DNA of 64,000 nt from Vreelandella titanicae BH1. GTDB taxonomy: Bacteria > Pseudomonadota > Gammaproteobacteria > Pseudomonadales > Halomonadaceae. A model generated the notes under the pieces. That model worked only from the letters and a program-made list of their open reading frames with translations. It had not been told where the DNA came from and did no database searches. The position numbers and the translations under genes are program-made. Location: NCBI RefSeq assembly GCF_000336575.1, contig NZ_AOPO01000001.1, positions 186,001-250,000 of the forward strand, given 5' to 3'. This document shows positions 19,801 to 28,359 of this stretch, piece after piece. How positions within the stretch are numbered: the stretch's first letter is position 1; each line of letters begins with the position of its first letter.

Positions 19801-19960
19801 TGGCGCCAGGAAAAGGCGCAAGCACGGTGGCCATGCGCGCCACCAAATGGGGGTCTTCCGCGCGTGGCAGCGTTTGAATGGCCGACAGCCCGGCGACAAC
19901 GAGAAGGCCCAGGGCTAGCGCTAACAGTCGACGGTTAAATAACCACTCAAGGCGCTTCAT
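16853..19960 (-). CDS. RND efflux transporter permease
   Basis: A 1035-residue inner-membrane pump of the AcrB/MexF superfamily. There are 12 predicted helices in two halves and a large periplasmic loop after helix 1 and helix 7. Helix 4 carries ALGLMVDNAIVM, with one of the two usual proton-relay Asp residues and Asn in place of the second; this variant is seen in MdtB/MdtC-like and related shorter RND subfamilies. It works with the periplasmic adaptor gene, which overlaps it by 14 bases. No outer-membrane factor gene is in the window, so a TolC-like protein elsewhere must serve. Confidence 0.9.
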   Translation of the reverse strand: MKRLEWLFNRRLLALALGLLVVAGLSAIQTLPRAEDPHLVARMATVLAPFPGATPEQVEALVARPIEDELRTIAEINVLESTSRQGIAVISLELEDAVTNVTPVWSRVRDKLADVAPTLPDGVQTPELLDDRGYAFSIVAALRWTLDTPPNPQLMERYAERLEAAFRNVPGTEYTHRFGVAGEQVEVRVNPLELNALGLSVGQLAATIEASDGRRTAGEVVTDGHRLTVGLSGEFDALDRLREIEVTTRQGHTVRLGELAELRRGVQDPPAAVALLNGERAVYVGARMAPGQRIDSWVEKAQEQLAVFADELPVGIAVEEVFEQASYTNQRLSDVAGSLLMGLALVVAILFITMGWRSAVTVGLAIPATALLTLAFFKPLGIDIHQMSITGIIVALGLMVDNAIVMTNALRERFLKGDSALAATRDTLRHLAVPLLASTLTTILAFMPIVLMPGPAGEFVGPLAMAVMVALVSSYLVSLLLVPALSPMLLARVADKPPTPRNNGVSGMLKRGFRRTVRSALRHPWAAMIITLCVPVGGMALMPTLDVAFFPPADRDQFHIEVRLPPASSMANTEALAHEVDAMIRELPGITRVSAFVGESAPMMYYNVLTNEDHNPAFLHLIVDTASLQITNERVPALQQALDRHFPQAQSVVRKYEQGPPFKAPIELRVYGDDLSVLSSLGLELAGLMHQLPQVTHVRAGMQRDLPRLTLDIDHTALSDAGLAPQRLAEQVGAALSGQSAGMLLEDTQQLPVRVRYADEWRTNAEQLAALRLVSDQVAEGLPLAAVAEVSLTPAWSVITRRNAERMQLVQGYLVADALPAVSMAQLDAKLQAALASGAFQLPPGYRIETGGEAAERDDAVGKLLASVVLLVIAMVATVVLAFNSFRRAAIVFIAGAQAMGMGIVALLLSGHAFGFVIIVGIMGLVGVAINATIIIIAAFDDDEAARRGDIDAMLAVISGPTSRHIVSTTVTTFAGLIPLMLATGGLWPPFAQTVGFGLLLATLVSFFFTPALYRLWVSRSADVEPHDRTTILQG

Positions 19961-21107
19961 AGGCCACTTCCTCGCTTAGCGTGACCTGCTGACCTGGCGT
20001 TACACGGTGGGTGCCACCGGTAATCAGCCGCATGCCCGACGCCAGCGTGCCGCGTACAAAGGCCTGGTCTCCTTCGCTATGCAATAGCTCCACGCTGGCC
20101 TGGGCCACACGGTAGTGATCGTTCTCTAACGGCTCGGCCACCAATACGTTCCACAGGCCACGGTCGGCGGCTTGCAGGGAATCCAACGGCACCCAGTATC
20201 CGTTTGCGGGCTCTGTGATCTTGTAGCGCAGCTCTGCCAGATCGCCGGGCACGGCATGGTCTGGGGTTTCCAGCGACACCACCAGCGTCTGGGTGCGACT
20301 GTCGCTATCAACCTGGGGGAGCCGAGCACGTACCTTACCGCTGACTTCCTCACCATTCACCATCAGCTCAACGGCTTCACCTGGCGTAAACGTCGCGGCC
20401 AGCGCTGCGGGTAGGCCAAGATGCGCTTCTAACTGCTCGACATCGATAAGATCGAAAGCGGTAGTGCCGCTACTCACCAAGCTGCCGACACTGACATGGC
20501 GCTCGATCACTCGTCCGCCGAAGGGCGCTTTTAACGTGCTGTCATCCAAATCGGCGGTAAGGCTATCGCGCTCGGCTGCCAGCGCCGCCAGGCGAGCCTG
20601 GAGGGTCAGTCGATCTGTCCGGGCCTGATCCAGCGCCGTGCGGCTGGCAAAGTTATTCTGGTTTAGCTGCGCTTCACGCTCCTCCTGGCGCTGAGCCAGG
20701 GCGAGGCTGGCACGGGCTTCTTCACTGCGTGCAGCTACCTCTGCTAAGCGGCTTTCCAATCGACGGGTATCCAGCGTGGCAAGCACATCCCCCTGTTCAA
20801 CAGCATCGCCTCTGTCTGCTGACACAGCACTGACCCGCCCCGCGGGTTCGAACGCCAGCGATACCGACTGGCGCGCCACCACACGTCCGGTTAAGCGCAC
20901 ATCGCGTTGCAGTTGCTCGGCTTGCTCCAGGGCCTTGGTCGACACCTGTAACAGGGCGTTATCAGCGCCTTGCTGGCGGGTCTGTTGAGCACTGCTGTGC
21001 TGACTGGAGAGAGAAAACACCGTCGCCAGTGTGCCACCTACCATCAACAGCGCCGCCAGCGTGCCGCGAAACCGGTGGTTCCAGGAAGTTTTTAGAGGAG
21101 TGCCCAT
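19947..21107 (-). CDS. RND efflux periplasmic adaptor (membrane fusion protein)
   Basis: A 386-residue HlyD/AcrA-type adaptor. An N-terminal anchor lies at about residues 14-32, then a biotinyl-lipoyl half (LTGRVVARQSVSLAFEPAGRV), a helical hairpin at about 105-170 with many Glu, Arg and Gln, the second lipoyl half (KAPFGGRVIERHV) and a beta-barrel. It bridges the RND pump to an outer-membrane channel. It is first in the two-gene operon and has the operator and promoter described upstream. Confidence 0.9.
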   Translation of the reverse strand: MGTPLKTSWNHRFRGTLAALLMVGGTLATVFSLSSQHSSAQQTRQQGADNALLQVSTKALEQAEQLQRDVRLTGRVVARQSVSLAFEPAGRVSAVSADRGDAVEQGDVLATLDTRRLESRLAEVAARSEEARASLALAQRQEEREAQLNQNNFASRTALDQARTDRLTLQARLAALAAERDSLTADLDDSTLKAPFGGRVIERHVSVGSLVSSGTTAFDLIDVEQLEAHLGLPAALAATFTPGEAVELMVNGEEVSGKVRARLPQVDSDSRTQTLVVSLETPDHAVPGDLAELRYKITEPANGYWVPLDSLQAADRGLWNVLVAEPLENDHYRVAQASVELLHSEGDQAFVRGTLASGMRLITGGTHRVTPGQQVTLSEEVAYEAP

Positions 21108-21131
21108 GTTCGCCTCGAAATGGTTTATTCT

Positions 21132-21174
21132 TGAACGATACCGTTCACTATAATATTTGTACGCTCACGTTCAA
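21132..21174 (-). promoter_or_regulatory. RND operon promoter with TetR-type operator
   Basis: On the minus strand TTGAAC (21174-21169) and TATAGT (21152-21147) are 16 bp apart, a good sigma-70 promoter toward the adaptor gene. Directly downstream is the palindrome TGAACG-atac-CGTTCA (21132-21147). A further CGTTCA half-site lies at 21168-21173 within the -35. On the plus strand TATAAT at 21149-21154 may serve the tetR-type gene. One repressor could thus control both directions. Confidence 0.65.
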
Positions 21175-21207
21175 TATTTATTTACTCAATAGCCCGGATT
21201 GCACCGA

Positions 21208-21876
21208 ATGACAGAGCCCCAACATACATCGCCTGAACCAAAGCGCCGCGCTGGACGACCCAAGGATATGGCTAAACGGGATGCCATGATGGATGCGGCG
21301 ACGTGTCTGTTTTTTCGCCACGGTTTAGAGGGGGTAACGATGGAAGCCGTTGCCCGGGAAGCGGGGGTTTCCAAAGTCACAGTCTACGGCCACTTTGTGA
21401 CCAAAGAGGCACTGTTTGGCAGTGTGATACGTCGCGAAACCGAAATCATCCGCAGGGGATTAGATAAACTGCCCGACACCCACGAGGGGGTTCGCCAATC
21501 ATTGATCGAAGTCGGCATGAGCTTAGTGCACTTTTTGTTGGAACCCCATGTCTTGGCGGTTGAGCGGGTGATGAACACTCAGGGAGAGCAGCACCCTGAG
21601 CTGCTACAGGCTTTTTTTGAGGCAGGCCCTTGGGCCACTAAGCAGTGGCTGCAGGAGAAATTGGAGGGACTAGCCCAAACCGGGCATTTAACGCTTGGCA
21701 CACCCACGCTTGCCGCCAGCCACCTGTGCAGTATGTGGCAAGGCATGTTGGTCACAGAAGTCCGCATGGGCGTTCGCCACCTCCCCAGCGATGAAGAGCT
21801 GCATCATCAGGTCAGTAGCGCCGTGGATGTGTTTTTGGCGGCGTATGGGACGCCCTGTAGAGATAATAACGGTTGA
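21208..21876 (+). CDS. TetR-family transcriptional regulator
   Basis: A 222-residue TetR protein. The HTH is at about residues 35-60 (GVTMEAVAREAGVSKVTVYGHF), preceded by basic KRRAGRPKD, and the C-terminal ligand domain resembles the AefR-like group. It is divergent from the RND efflux pair with a palindromic operator between them, the standard arrangement for a drug-responsive repressor of its neighbour pump. ATG at 21208 is preferred over TTG at 21199; the RBS is weak. Confidence 0.9.
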   Translation: MTEPQHTSPEPKRRAGRPKDMAKRDAMMDAATCLFFRHGLEGVTMEAVAREAGVSKVTVYGHFVTKEALFGSVIRRETEIIRRGLDKLPDTHEGVRQSLIEVGMSLVHFLLEPHVLAVERVMNTQGEQHPELLQAFFEAGPWATKQWLQEKLEGLAQTGHLTLGTPTLAASHLCSMWQGMLVTEVRMGVRHLPSDEELHHQVSSAVDVFLAAYGTPCRDNNG

Positions 21877-21889
21877 GTCACCCTCTACC

Positions 21890-22762
21890 TTAACGCTGCT
21901 CAAGCACACCGATTAGTGCGGGTATTGGCAGGCTTTGATCCTCTACCGATTTATACAGGTTGCGGACGGCTTCAGCGATACCTCCCTCCACGGCAAGGTC
22001 TTCGGTCATCGTGTGGTAATAACCAAGATCCTTGCTGGCATTGGCAACGCTAAACTTAAAGCCTGAAGGGTCATTATCAGCGATATAGGGGCGCAGCCGC
22101 TCGAGTACTACCCCACCGCCACCACCTGCGCCAAGCACTTCAAGCAAGGCGGTATCGCTGATGCCTGCTTTACGTGAAGCGACAGTGGCCTCCGCCAATA
22201 CCGCAGAAAACCCAAGCGAAACAAAATTATGCAGCAGTTTAAGGGTATGCCCCGCGCCCACATCGCCCGCATGGGCAATATTTTCGGCAAAGCCCTGCAG
22301 CAGAGGCAGCGTTTCATCGAACAGTGCCTTCGGCGCACCGACAATCAAGTTGAGCCGCCCTTCAGCCGCTTCTTTGGGGGTGCGCGTCATGGCGGCATCC
22401 ATAAAGCGCCCGCCAGCCTCTGTGACTCTGGCAGCGACCTTTTCTGTTGAACTGGGCAGCGCAGTGGAGCAATCCACCACGACACAACCGGGCTTTAACC
22501 CCGCTAATACGCCGTCGGGTTCAAACAACACGGCTTCTACTTGAGGCGAGCCGGTGACGCATAAAATCACCACCTCAGCACTCTGGGCCACCTCTCGTCC
22601 TGTATTCAACGCGATGGCACCGGCTGCCAATAGCTCATCTACTGGCTGGTTACCGGAGTGGTTCAGAAAACTGACCTGATGGCCTGCGCGTAGCAGGCTA
22701 CTCGCAATCCCATGGCCCATCAGGCCCACGCCGACGATGCCTACTTGGCTGACTGATGTCAT
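21890..22762 (-). CDS. 3-hydroxyisobutyrate dehydrogenase-family NAD(P) oxidoreductase
   Basis: A 290-residue beta-hydroxyacid dehydrogenase. GIVGVGLMGHG at the N terminus binds the cofactor, DCSTALPSSTEK is the substrate loop, and Lys in GAGHTLKLLHNF is the catalytic base. The ATG at 22762 (MTSVSQVGIVG) is chosen; a longer frame from 22885 would run back over the aldehyde dehydrogenase gene. It is last in the threonate/erythronate operon, 28 bp after that gene. It is a paralogue of the ltnD gene ten kilobases upstream and may reduce or oxidise another C3 or C4 hydroxyacid such as tartronate semialdehyde. No substrate is certain. Confidence 0.85.
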   Translation of the reverse strand: MTSVSQVGIVGVGLMGHGIASSLLRAGHQVSFLNHSGNQPVDELLAAGAIALNTGREVAQSAEVVILCVTGSPQVEAVLFEPDGVLAGLKPGCVVVDCSTALPSSTEKVAARVTEAGGRFMDAAMTRTPKEAAEGRLNLIVGAPKALFDETLPLLQGFAENIAHAGDVGAGHTLKLLHNFVSLGFSAVLAEATVASRKAGISDTALLEVLGAGGGGGVVLERLRPYIADNDPSGFKFSVANASKDLGYYHTMTEDLAVEGGIAEAVRNLYKSVEDQSLPIPALIGVLEQR

Positions 22763-22790
22763 TGTTATCACCTTAAAGCTGGTTCGTCCG

Positions 22791-24248
22791 TTAATGTTTA
22801 ATCGCGATAGTTTTAATCTGAGTGTAGCTTCGCAGGCCCTCAAAGCCTTTTTCCCGACCGTGCCCGGAACGGCCAACACCACCAAATGGTAGCTCTACAC
22901 CACCGGCGGCCCCGTAGTTGTTGATGAATACCTGGCCGCTACGAATCCCTTTGGCCAAACGGAGCTGACGGCCACCATCGCGCGTCCAAATACCGGCACA
23001 GAGTCCAAAATCGGTGGCATTAGCCAGCGCCAGAGCTTCCGCTTCGTCCTCAAACACCTGCACCACCAGCACTGGGCCAAACAGCTCTTCTTGAAGCACT
23101 TCATGCCCTTCGGGAATATCGGTGAGTAGTTGAGGCACTACGAAGTGGCCGCCGCTTGGCGCGCTTGCCGCTAACTGACCTTTTGCTGCCACGCGAATAC
23201 CGTCGGCTTCGGCGGCCGCCAAGCGCGCTTCCAGCTTGGCTTTTTGACGCGCATTGATCAGTGGGCCGCAGTCAGCGTCCGCTTCGCCGGCATCACAGCG
23301 CAAAGCAGAGAAGCGCTCACAGAGATTAGCAACCACGCTCTCAGCGATCTCCCGCTGCACCAGCAAACGGCTGCCTGCGGAGCAGGTCTGCCCGGCATTC
23401 TGAATAATGCCGCGCACCACCGCAGGAAGCGCGGCATCAAGATCCGCATCAGCAAACACTAATTGGGGAGACTTACCGCCAAGTTCCAGGGTGACGGGTA
23501 CATGGTGCTGCGCGGCCGCCTGGGCGACATGGGTGCCGGTCTCTGGCGAGCCGGTAAAGGAGAGATGATCAATGTTTGGGTGGGCAGCAAGGGCAGCGCC
23601 CGCTTCAGCACCAAGCCCTGGCACCACGTTGAGTGCACCCGCCGGAAGGCCATGATCCACTGCCAGTTGCGCTAAACGCAGTACGCTTAAACAGGCATCC
23701 TCCGCGGGCTTGAGCACAACGGTATTACCCGCGGCCAGCGCCGCCGCTACGCAGCGCCCGAAGATCTGCGATGGGTAGTTCCAGGGAATAATTTGCGCAC
23801 ACACGCCGTAGGGCTCACGCAGGGTCATGACCGCGAAGTCGGTCTCAAAGGGGATGGTTTCACCGTGAAGCTTGTCCGCCGCACCGCCATAGAAGCGAAA
23901 GTAGCGTGCGCAGGCACCAATATCGCCCCTGGCTTGAGTCATAGGCTTCCCGGTATCAGCACACTCAAGCTGTGCCAGTTGCTCGTGATGCGCCTCGATA
24001 ATGTTTGCAAAGCGTAGCAACCATTCGCTGCGCTGCCGGGCAGACCAACTCGCCCACTCGCCCAATTGGCCGGAAAACGCCTGGTGTGCCGACTTAACGG
24101 CTGCCTTTACGTCACCCTCCTGGCTACGTGCTATACGTGCCAAAGGCTCACACGAAGCTGGTGCTTCTACTTGTAAGGTAGTGGCCGTATCAACCCACTC
24201 ACCACCAATCAGCGCCTGCTGAGGCGGTAACACTAATGCATCTTGCAT
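22791..24248 (-). CDS. NAD(P)-dependent aldehyde dehydrogenase
   Basis: A 485-residue ALDH. Catalytic Glu is in LELGGKSPQ, catalytic Cys in NAGQTCSAGSR, cofactor segments PWNYP and FTGSPETG are present, and the C terminus is complete. It follows the TRAP dctM gene by 63 bp and precedes a hydroxyacid dehydrogenase by 28 bp. Within this operon it could oxidise an aldehyde to the sugar acid that the pathway uses, or handle glycolaldehyde or a C4 aldehyde. RBS AAAGGAG. Family certain, substrate inferred. Confidence 0.88.
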   Translation of the reverse strand: MQDALVLPPQQALIGGEWVDTATTLQVEAPASCEPLARIARSQEGDVKAAVKSAHQAFSGQLGEWASWSARQRSEWLLRFANIIEAHHEQLAQLECADTGKPMTQARGDIGACARYFRFYGGAADKLHGETIPFETDFAVMTLREPYGVCAQIIPWNYPSQIFGRCVAAALAAGNTVVLKPAEDACLSVLRLAQLAVDHGLPAGALNVVPGLGAEAGAALAAHPNIDHLSFTGSPETGTHVAQAAAQHHVPVTLELGGKSPQLVFADADLDAALPAVVRGIIQNAGQTCSAGSRLLVQREIAESVVANLCERFSALRCDAGEADADCGPLINARQKAKLEARLAAAEADGIRVAAKGQLAASAPSGGHFVVPQLLTDIPEGHEVLQEELFGPVLVVQVFEDEAEALALANATDFGLCAGIWTRDGGRQLRLAKGIRSGQVFINNYGAAGGVELPFGGVGRSGHGREKGFEGLRSYTQIKTIAIKH

Positions 24249-24311
24249 ATCGCACTCCTTTAATTGTCATTGTTCGGGTAATGCTAAAAAGCGACAGGAT
24301 TCAGTAAAAAA

Positions 24312-25589
24312 TTAACCGTAAAAAGCAGTCACCAGCCCCATGGAAATCCACGGCATATAGGTAATCGCCATTAGGCAGGCCAATACCACCAGCACAAAGC
24401 GCACCAGCCATGGCAGCATTTGATCGATCGAGATTTTGGCAACCGCACAGGCAGCAAAGAGGTTTACGCCGAGCGGCGGCGTAATCATGCCAAGCGCCAG
24501 ATTAACCACCATCACCAGCCCAAAATGGACGGGGTGGATGCCAAACTGCATTGCAATCGGGGTCAATATCGGTGCCAACACCAGAATAGCGGCGGAAGTT
24601 TCGATAAACATGCCGACAACCAACAGCAATGCATTGACCACCAGCAAAAACATCAGAGGATCATTGATGGTGCTGGTGACCAGAGTGGCAATTTGCGCGG
24701 GCAGCCCCGTTCGGCTTAGCAGAAAGCTGAAGAGCGAGGCGGCGGCAATAATCAGCATGACAGCAGCTGTTGAGACAACGCTCTGGCGCATAATCGGCCA
24801 CAGGTCATCGACCTTCAGTTCACGGTAGTAGAAACCGCCCACGATCAGGGCAAAAAATACCGCCACGGCGGAGGCTTCAGTCGGGGTAAATATCCCGCCA
24901 TAGATACCGCCAATCACGACCACCGGCATCAGCATAGCCACCCAGGCACGCTTTACCGAGATCATAAAGCCGGTGCTGTCTTTATAGTCGTCCTTGCCGT
25001 AACCGCGCACCTTGCAGAACAGGTAGAGAAAGAGTATCAGCGCGCTGCCAATCAATATGCCGGGGCCAATGCCGGCGAGGAACAGCTGCCCAATGGACGT
25101 ATCGGTGCTCACGCCATAAAGAATGAGAGGAATCGACGGGGGTATAAGCACGCCCAGCTCAGCGGATGACGCCTGAATGGAGGCAGCCAAGGGCTTAGGG
25201 TAGCCATGTTTTACCATCGCCGGAATCAGGATGGCGCCAATCGCGAAGGTGGTGGCCACACTGGAGCCTGACACCGCCGCAAACATCATGCAGGTCAGTA
25301 CGCAGGACATGGCCAAGCCACCCTGCACCTTCCCCACGATAGATTTGGCTAAGTCCACCAAGCGCTGGGAGATGCCCCCTGCGGCCATCAAATTCCCGGC
25401 AAGAATAAAAAATGGGATCGCCATGAGCGGGAATTTATCAATACCGATAAACATCTGCTGCGGCACCAGCAACAGTGGCAAGCGAGTAAAGAATTCGATG
25501 CCGATAATTGACGCCAGGATAATCGAAATCGCGATCGGCACGCCGAAGGTGAATAGAATGATCAGCGACAGGCCAATAACCATATTCAT
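24312..25589 (-). CDS. dctM: TRAP transporter large permease (DctM) of the threonate/erythronate operon
   Basis: A 425-residue DctM protein, about 12 helices, with FPLMAIPFFILAGNLM and LGMITPPLGVNLF, both family marks. It overlaps the dctQ gene by four bases (start at 25589, dctQ stop at 25586). With the neighbouring P and Q genes it should import the C4 sugar acid metabolised by the enzymes encoded upstream. Confidence 0.93.
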   Translation of the reverse strand: MNMVIGLSLIILFTFGVPIAISIILASIIGIEFFTRLPLLLVPQQMFIGIDKFPLMAIPFFILAGNLMAAGGISQRLVDLAKSIVGKVQGGLAMSCVLTCMMFAAVSGSSVATTFAIGAILIPAMVKHGYPKPLAASIQASSAELGVLIPPSIPLILYGVSTDTSIGQLFLAGIGPGILIGSALILFLYLFCKVRGYGKDDYKDSTGFMISVKRAWVAMLMPVVVIGGIYGGIFTPTEASAVAVFFALIVGGFYYRELKVDDLWPIMRQSVVSTAAVMLIIAAASLFSFLLSRTGLPAQIATLVTSTINDPLMFLLVVNALLLVVGMFIETSAAILVLAPILTPIAMQFGIHPVHFGLVMVVNLALGMITPPLGVNLFAACAVAKISIDQMLPWLVRFVLVVLACLMAITYMPWISMGLVTAFYG

Positions 25590-26149
25590 GACTGCGCCCC
25601 TCCTTTAGGGAGATGGCCATCTTCAACCAACGCCTTCTCAGGAGTAATTTCGCTATTCTCCGGCCCTACCTTTTCACGTCCACTGAGCTGCGCTAAAAGC
25701 CGAGCCGCAACAGCCACAATGGCAAAACTTGAACCCGTGGGAATCGCCGCATAGGCCCACGACATCGAAATATTCATTCCCGACATGGTTTGATTGCTCA
25801 CCCGCATCGTCATTTGGATGCCGTAATGGATCAGCACCCCAAGCACCAGCAGGCAGCACACCACAATGAGCACCTCTAAAAGAGTGAGAAAACGCGCAGG
25901 TACCACTTTATAAACGACCTCCACCGCCATCATGTAACCGCCCCGAAAGGTGGCGGCAGCGGCCATAAATACGCACCAGATCATGGCAGCGCGGGAGGCG
26001 ACTTCCGTCCAGGTAGAAGGGGCGTTAAACACAAAGCGGGTGAGCACCTGATAAAAGCTGAGGGTTACCGATATCGCCAGCATGACCACTGCAATCAGCA
26101 TTGCAAGCCGGGTTAACTGATGCTCAAAACGAAGAAATACCGCTAGCAT
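25586..26149 (-). CDS. dctQ: TRAP transporter small permease (DctQ)
   Basis: A 187-residue DctQ protein with four hydrophobic segments and a polar C-terminal tail of about 30 residues longer than usual. RFVFNAPSTWTEVASRAAMI gives the typical W-(T/S)-E motif after helix 1. Translation is coupled to dctM. The RBS is weak, in line with low permease need. Confidence 0.9.
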   Translation of the reverse strand: MLAVFLRFEHQLTRLAMLIAVVMLAISVTLSFYQVLTRFVFNAPSTWTEVASRAAMIWCVFMAAAATFRGGYMMAVEVVYKVVPARFLTLLEVLIVVCCLLVLGVLIHYGIQMTMRVSNQTMSGMNISMSWAYAAIPTGSSFAIVAVAARLLAQLSGREKVGPENSEITPEKALVEDGHLPKGGAQS

Positions 26150-26170
26150 AAGAGATCACCATGCCAAAGC

Positions 26171-26193
26171 GGCCTCCGGCTACGCCGAAGGCC
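26171..26193 (-). terminator. Hairpin between dctP and dctQ of the threonate operon
   Basis: GGCCTCCGGC and GCCGAAGGCC pair around TAC with one T/C mismatch region; on the minus strand it reads GGCCTTCGGC-gta-GCCGGAGGCC. It lies 17 bp after the dctP stop and has no T-run, so it is better read as an RNA-stabilising or attenuating hairpin than a full terminator. Confidence 0.65.
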
Positions 26194-26209
26194 GGGGAGG
26201 AAGAAGCGC

Positions 26210-27229
26210 TCAGCAACTGCTGGCTTTGTCCTGAATGCGCTCCAGCATTTCGGTGCCGTACTCAGAAGTAAATATCTCATAGGCGGGCTGAACCGCTTCC
26301 TGGAAAGGAGCAACATCAATGTCGGTCTTTACCGTCATACCATTCTCTTCCAGCAGCGCCACGCCTTCACGCTCTAGCCGCGAGACCTCTTCACGGGTTG
26401 CTTCAGCAGATGCGACAGCGGCTTCCCTAAACCAGCCACGCTCTTCGTCACTTAAGCCATCTAGCAGAATCGGCGACCCCAGCACGATGGCCGGCGAATA
26501 GACGTGCCCGGTTAGCGATAGGTAGTCCTGCACTTCCCAGAAGTTGGTGGCGACGATGACCGTAATCGGGTTCTCCTGACCATCGACGGTACCCTGCTGA
26601 AGTGCCGTGAACAGTTCCGGGAAGGCCATCGGTGTTGGCCGAGCACCCATCTGGCGGAAAGCCTCCTGATGCACCTCGTTCTCCATGGTGCGAACGCGCA
26701 GGCCCTCGGCATCTGCTGGTGTAGCGATTTCTCGCTGGCTATTGGTCAGGTGACGGAAGCCATTTTCTGTCCAAGCCAGGCCGACCAAATCGTGATCAGC
26801 CATTTTTTCCAGTAGCTCGTCGCCAAGCTCACTATCCAGCACGCAGCGCGCCTGGTCGTAGTTTTCGAACAGGAACGGCAGGTCGAGCACATAGGTTTCG
26901 GGAACGAAGTTACCTAGCGGGCCGGTGGAGGTAATCACCACATCGACGGTGCCAATTTGCAAACCTTCGATCATCTCCCGCTCGCCGCCCAGCGACCCTG
27001 AGGTGTGCTCGGTTACCGTGAACTCGCCATCAGACAAACGCTCCAGCGCCTCTTTAAAGGCATCTGCACCCACTGAGTAGTGGGAGCTGTCAGAAAGGGT
27101 GTGCCCCAGGTTCACTTCCGTAGCCGCATGGGCTTGTAGTGCAATACCGACGGTTGCAATACCGCTAATCGCCGCCACCAGGGCATGGCGTGTAATTGTG
27201 GGTGTCTTTGTAGAGTGTTGCTTAGTCAT
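26210..27229 (-). CDS. dctP: TRAP solute-binding protein, probable C4 sugar-acid receptor
   Basis: A 339-residue DctP protein with a signal peptide (about residues 1-35, ending LQAHAA). LRVRTMENEV carries the carboxylate-binding Arg and QQGTVDGQENP the family C-lobe motif. The ATG at 27229 (MTKQHSTK) has an AGAGGG site and is chosen over the frame opening at 27277. Because it lies between the enzymes for threonate and erythronate and is in the same orientation, its ligand is most likely one of those acids. It ends with a Cys residue, which is unusual for an exported protein of this family. Confidence 0.88.
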   Translation of the reverse strand: MTKQHSTKTPTITRHALVAAISGIATVGIALQAHAATEVNLGHTLSDSSHYSVGADAFKEALERLSDGEFTVTEHTSGSLGGEREMIEGLQIGTVDVVITSTGPLGNFVPETYVLDLPFLFENYDQARCVLDSELGDELLEKMADHDLVGLAWTENGFRHLTNSQREIATPADAEGLRVRTMENEVHQEAFRQMGARPTPMAFPELFTALQQGTVDGQENPITVIVATNFWEVQDYLSLTGHVYSPAIVLGSPILLDGLSDEERGWFREAAVASAEATREEVSRLEREGVALLEENGMTVKTDIDVAPFQEAVQPAYEIFTSEYGTEMLERIQDKASSC

Positions 27230-27270
27230 TGAAGTGCCCTCTTTATGTTGTTGTGAGGGTGGAGTGCGGA

Positions 27271-27296
27271 GCGACACACGCTATTGGTAGCGTCGC
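27271..27296 (-). other. Hairpin-forming inverted repeat between denD and dctP
   Basis: ACGCTA-ttgg-TAGCGT at 27278-27293 is a perfect 6-bp-arm inverted repeat, and flanking GCGA/TCGC extends it with a small bulge. No T-run follows. It may be an RNA processing or stability element within the operon, or a second binding site related to the GTAGCGCTAC core at 32.2 kb, since it shares TAGCG. Confidence 0.4.
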
Positions 27297-27333
27297 CCCA
27301 GGCTTTTGCCTACCTCGGGTGGCAGGCCGGAAC

Positions 27334-28296
27334 TCACGACGGTTCAGTAACGAACGCATCAATAATCTGTTTAAAGTTGTCGTCGCCCACAAAACCAAGC
27401 TGCTTGGCTTTCGCGGTGTCAAAACGCGCAGGCCAGCTCGCCACAATGGCTTCAATGCGCGGGTCAGGCTCATGGCGTACCAGCGAAAGCGCTTTCTCGC
27501 CGGCCACATCGCGCAATGCTGCCAGCATATCGGCCACCGTGACGGTAATGCCGGGTAGCATAAAGGCACGAAAAGGGGCCAGGGCTTCGCTCGGTACTTC
27601 CGCACCATGGATCAGCGCCGCCACCACTCTGCCCGGTGACATCACAAACATCGGCAGCTCGGTAGGCACCGGGCAAACCGCCTTTTCGCCTTTGAGCGTC
27701 TCGCGTAGGATGCTGGAAGCGAAGCTGGAGGCCGCAGCATTAGGGCGGCCGGGGCGAATCACGATCGTCGGCAGGCGCAGCACTAGCCCATCAATGAGCC
27801 CACGGCGGCTGTAATCGTTGATGAGCAGCTCGCACATGGCTTTTTGTGCACCGTAGGAGTTTTGCGGATGGAGTGCCGTCATATCATCCAGTACCTCCGG
27901 CAACTCACCGCCATAAGCCGCCACGGAGCTGGCCATAATCAAGCGAGTATCGGATAGCTCCTGCTCCTGGCAGCCTTCCAGCAGCGCCCGCGTGGCATCG
28001 AAATTAACCCGCATGCCAAGTTCCAAATCGGCTTCTGCGGCGGAGCTTACCACCGCCGCCAGGTGGTAGATCACATCGGGTCGCTGCTCTAACACGCTAT
28101 CCAGCGCGCCAGGTTGGGTAATATCCAGCGCCACTGATGTCACCGCAACGCTCCCCGCTGCGGGCTGCGGCGCTTCCACTTGGTCAAGGAGCGTTAACCG
28201 GGTAATCGGTTGCTGGCGAAGCTCACCACGCTCAAGCAGTTGCTTGACTAAACGCTGGCCGAGAAACCCGGCAGCACCGGTAATGGCAATATGCAT
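27334..28296 (-). CDS. denD: D-erythronate dehydrogenase (NAD-dependent epimerase/dehydratase family)
   Basis: A 320-residue extended SDR. TGAAGFLG (residues 6-13) binds NAD and SYGAQK gives the Tyr-x-x-x-Lys pair. The match to the DenD group (RPGRPNAAASSFASSI near residue 180-200) and the presence of otnI, otnC and otnK beside it point to oxidation of D-erythronate at C3 to 3-oxo-tetronate (2-dehydro-erythronate). It feeds the same intermediate as LtnD plus OtnI. Upstream is AACAATAACAACA, an A-rich repeat discussed separately. Confidence 0.88.
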   Translation of the reverse strand: MHIAITGAAGFLGQRLVKQLLERGELRQQPITRLTLLDQVEAPQPAAGSVAVTSVALDITQPGALDSVLEQRPDVIYHLAAVVSSAAEADLELGMRVNFDATRALLEGCQEQELSDTRLIMASSVAAYGGELPEVLDDMTALHPQNSYGAQKAMCELLINDYSRRGLIDGLVLRLPTIVIRPGRPNAAASSFASSILRETLKGEKAVCPVPTELPMFVMSPGRVVAALIHGAEVPSEALAPFRAFMLPGITVTVADMLAALRDVAGEKALSLVRHEPDPRIEAIVASWPARFDTAKAKQLGFVGDDNFKQIIDAFVTEPS

Positions 28297-28359
28297 CGTG
28301 AGGATCCTGTTGTGGTGTTGTTATTGTTCATTCAGTTGGGGCAGATTAGTGAGTGCCGA

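Noticed and set aside
22763..22885. N-terminal extension of the HIBADH-type protein
   Set aside because: It runs over the end of the upstream aldehyde dehydrogenase gene and lacks similarity; the Rossmann fold starts at the ATG at 22762.
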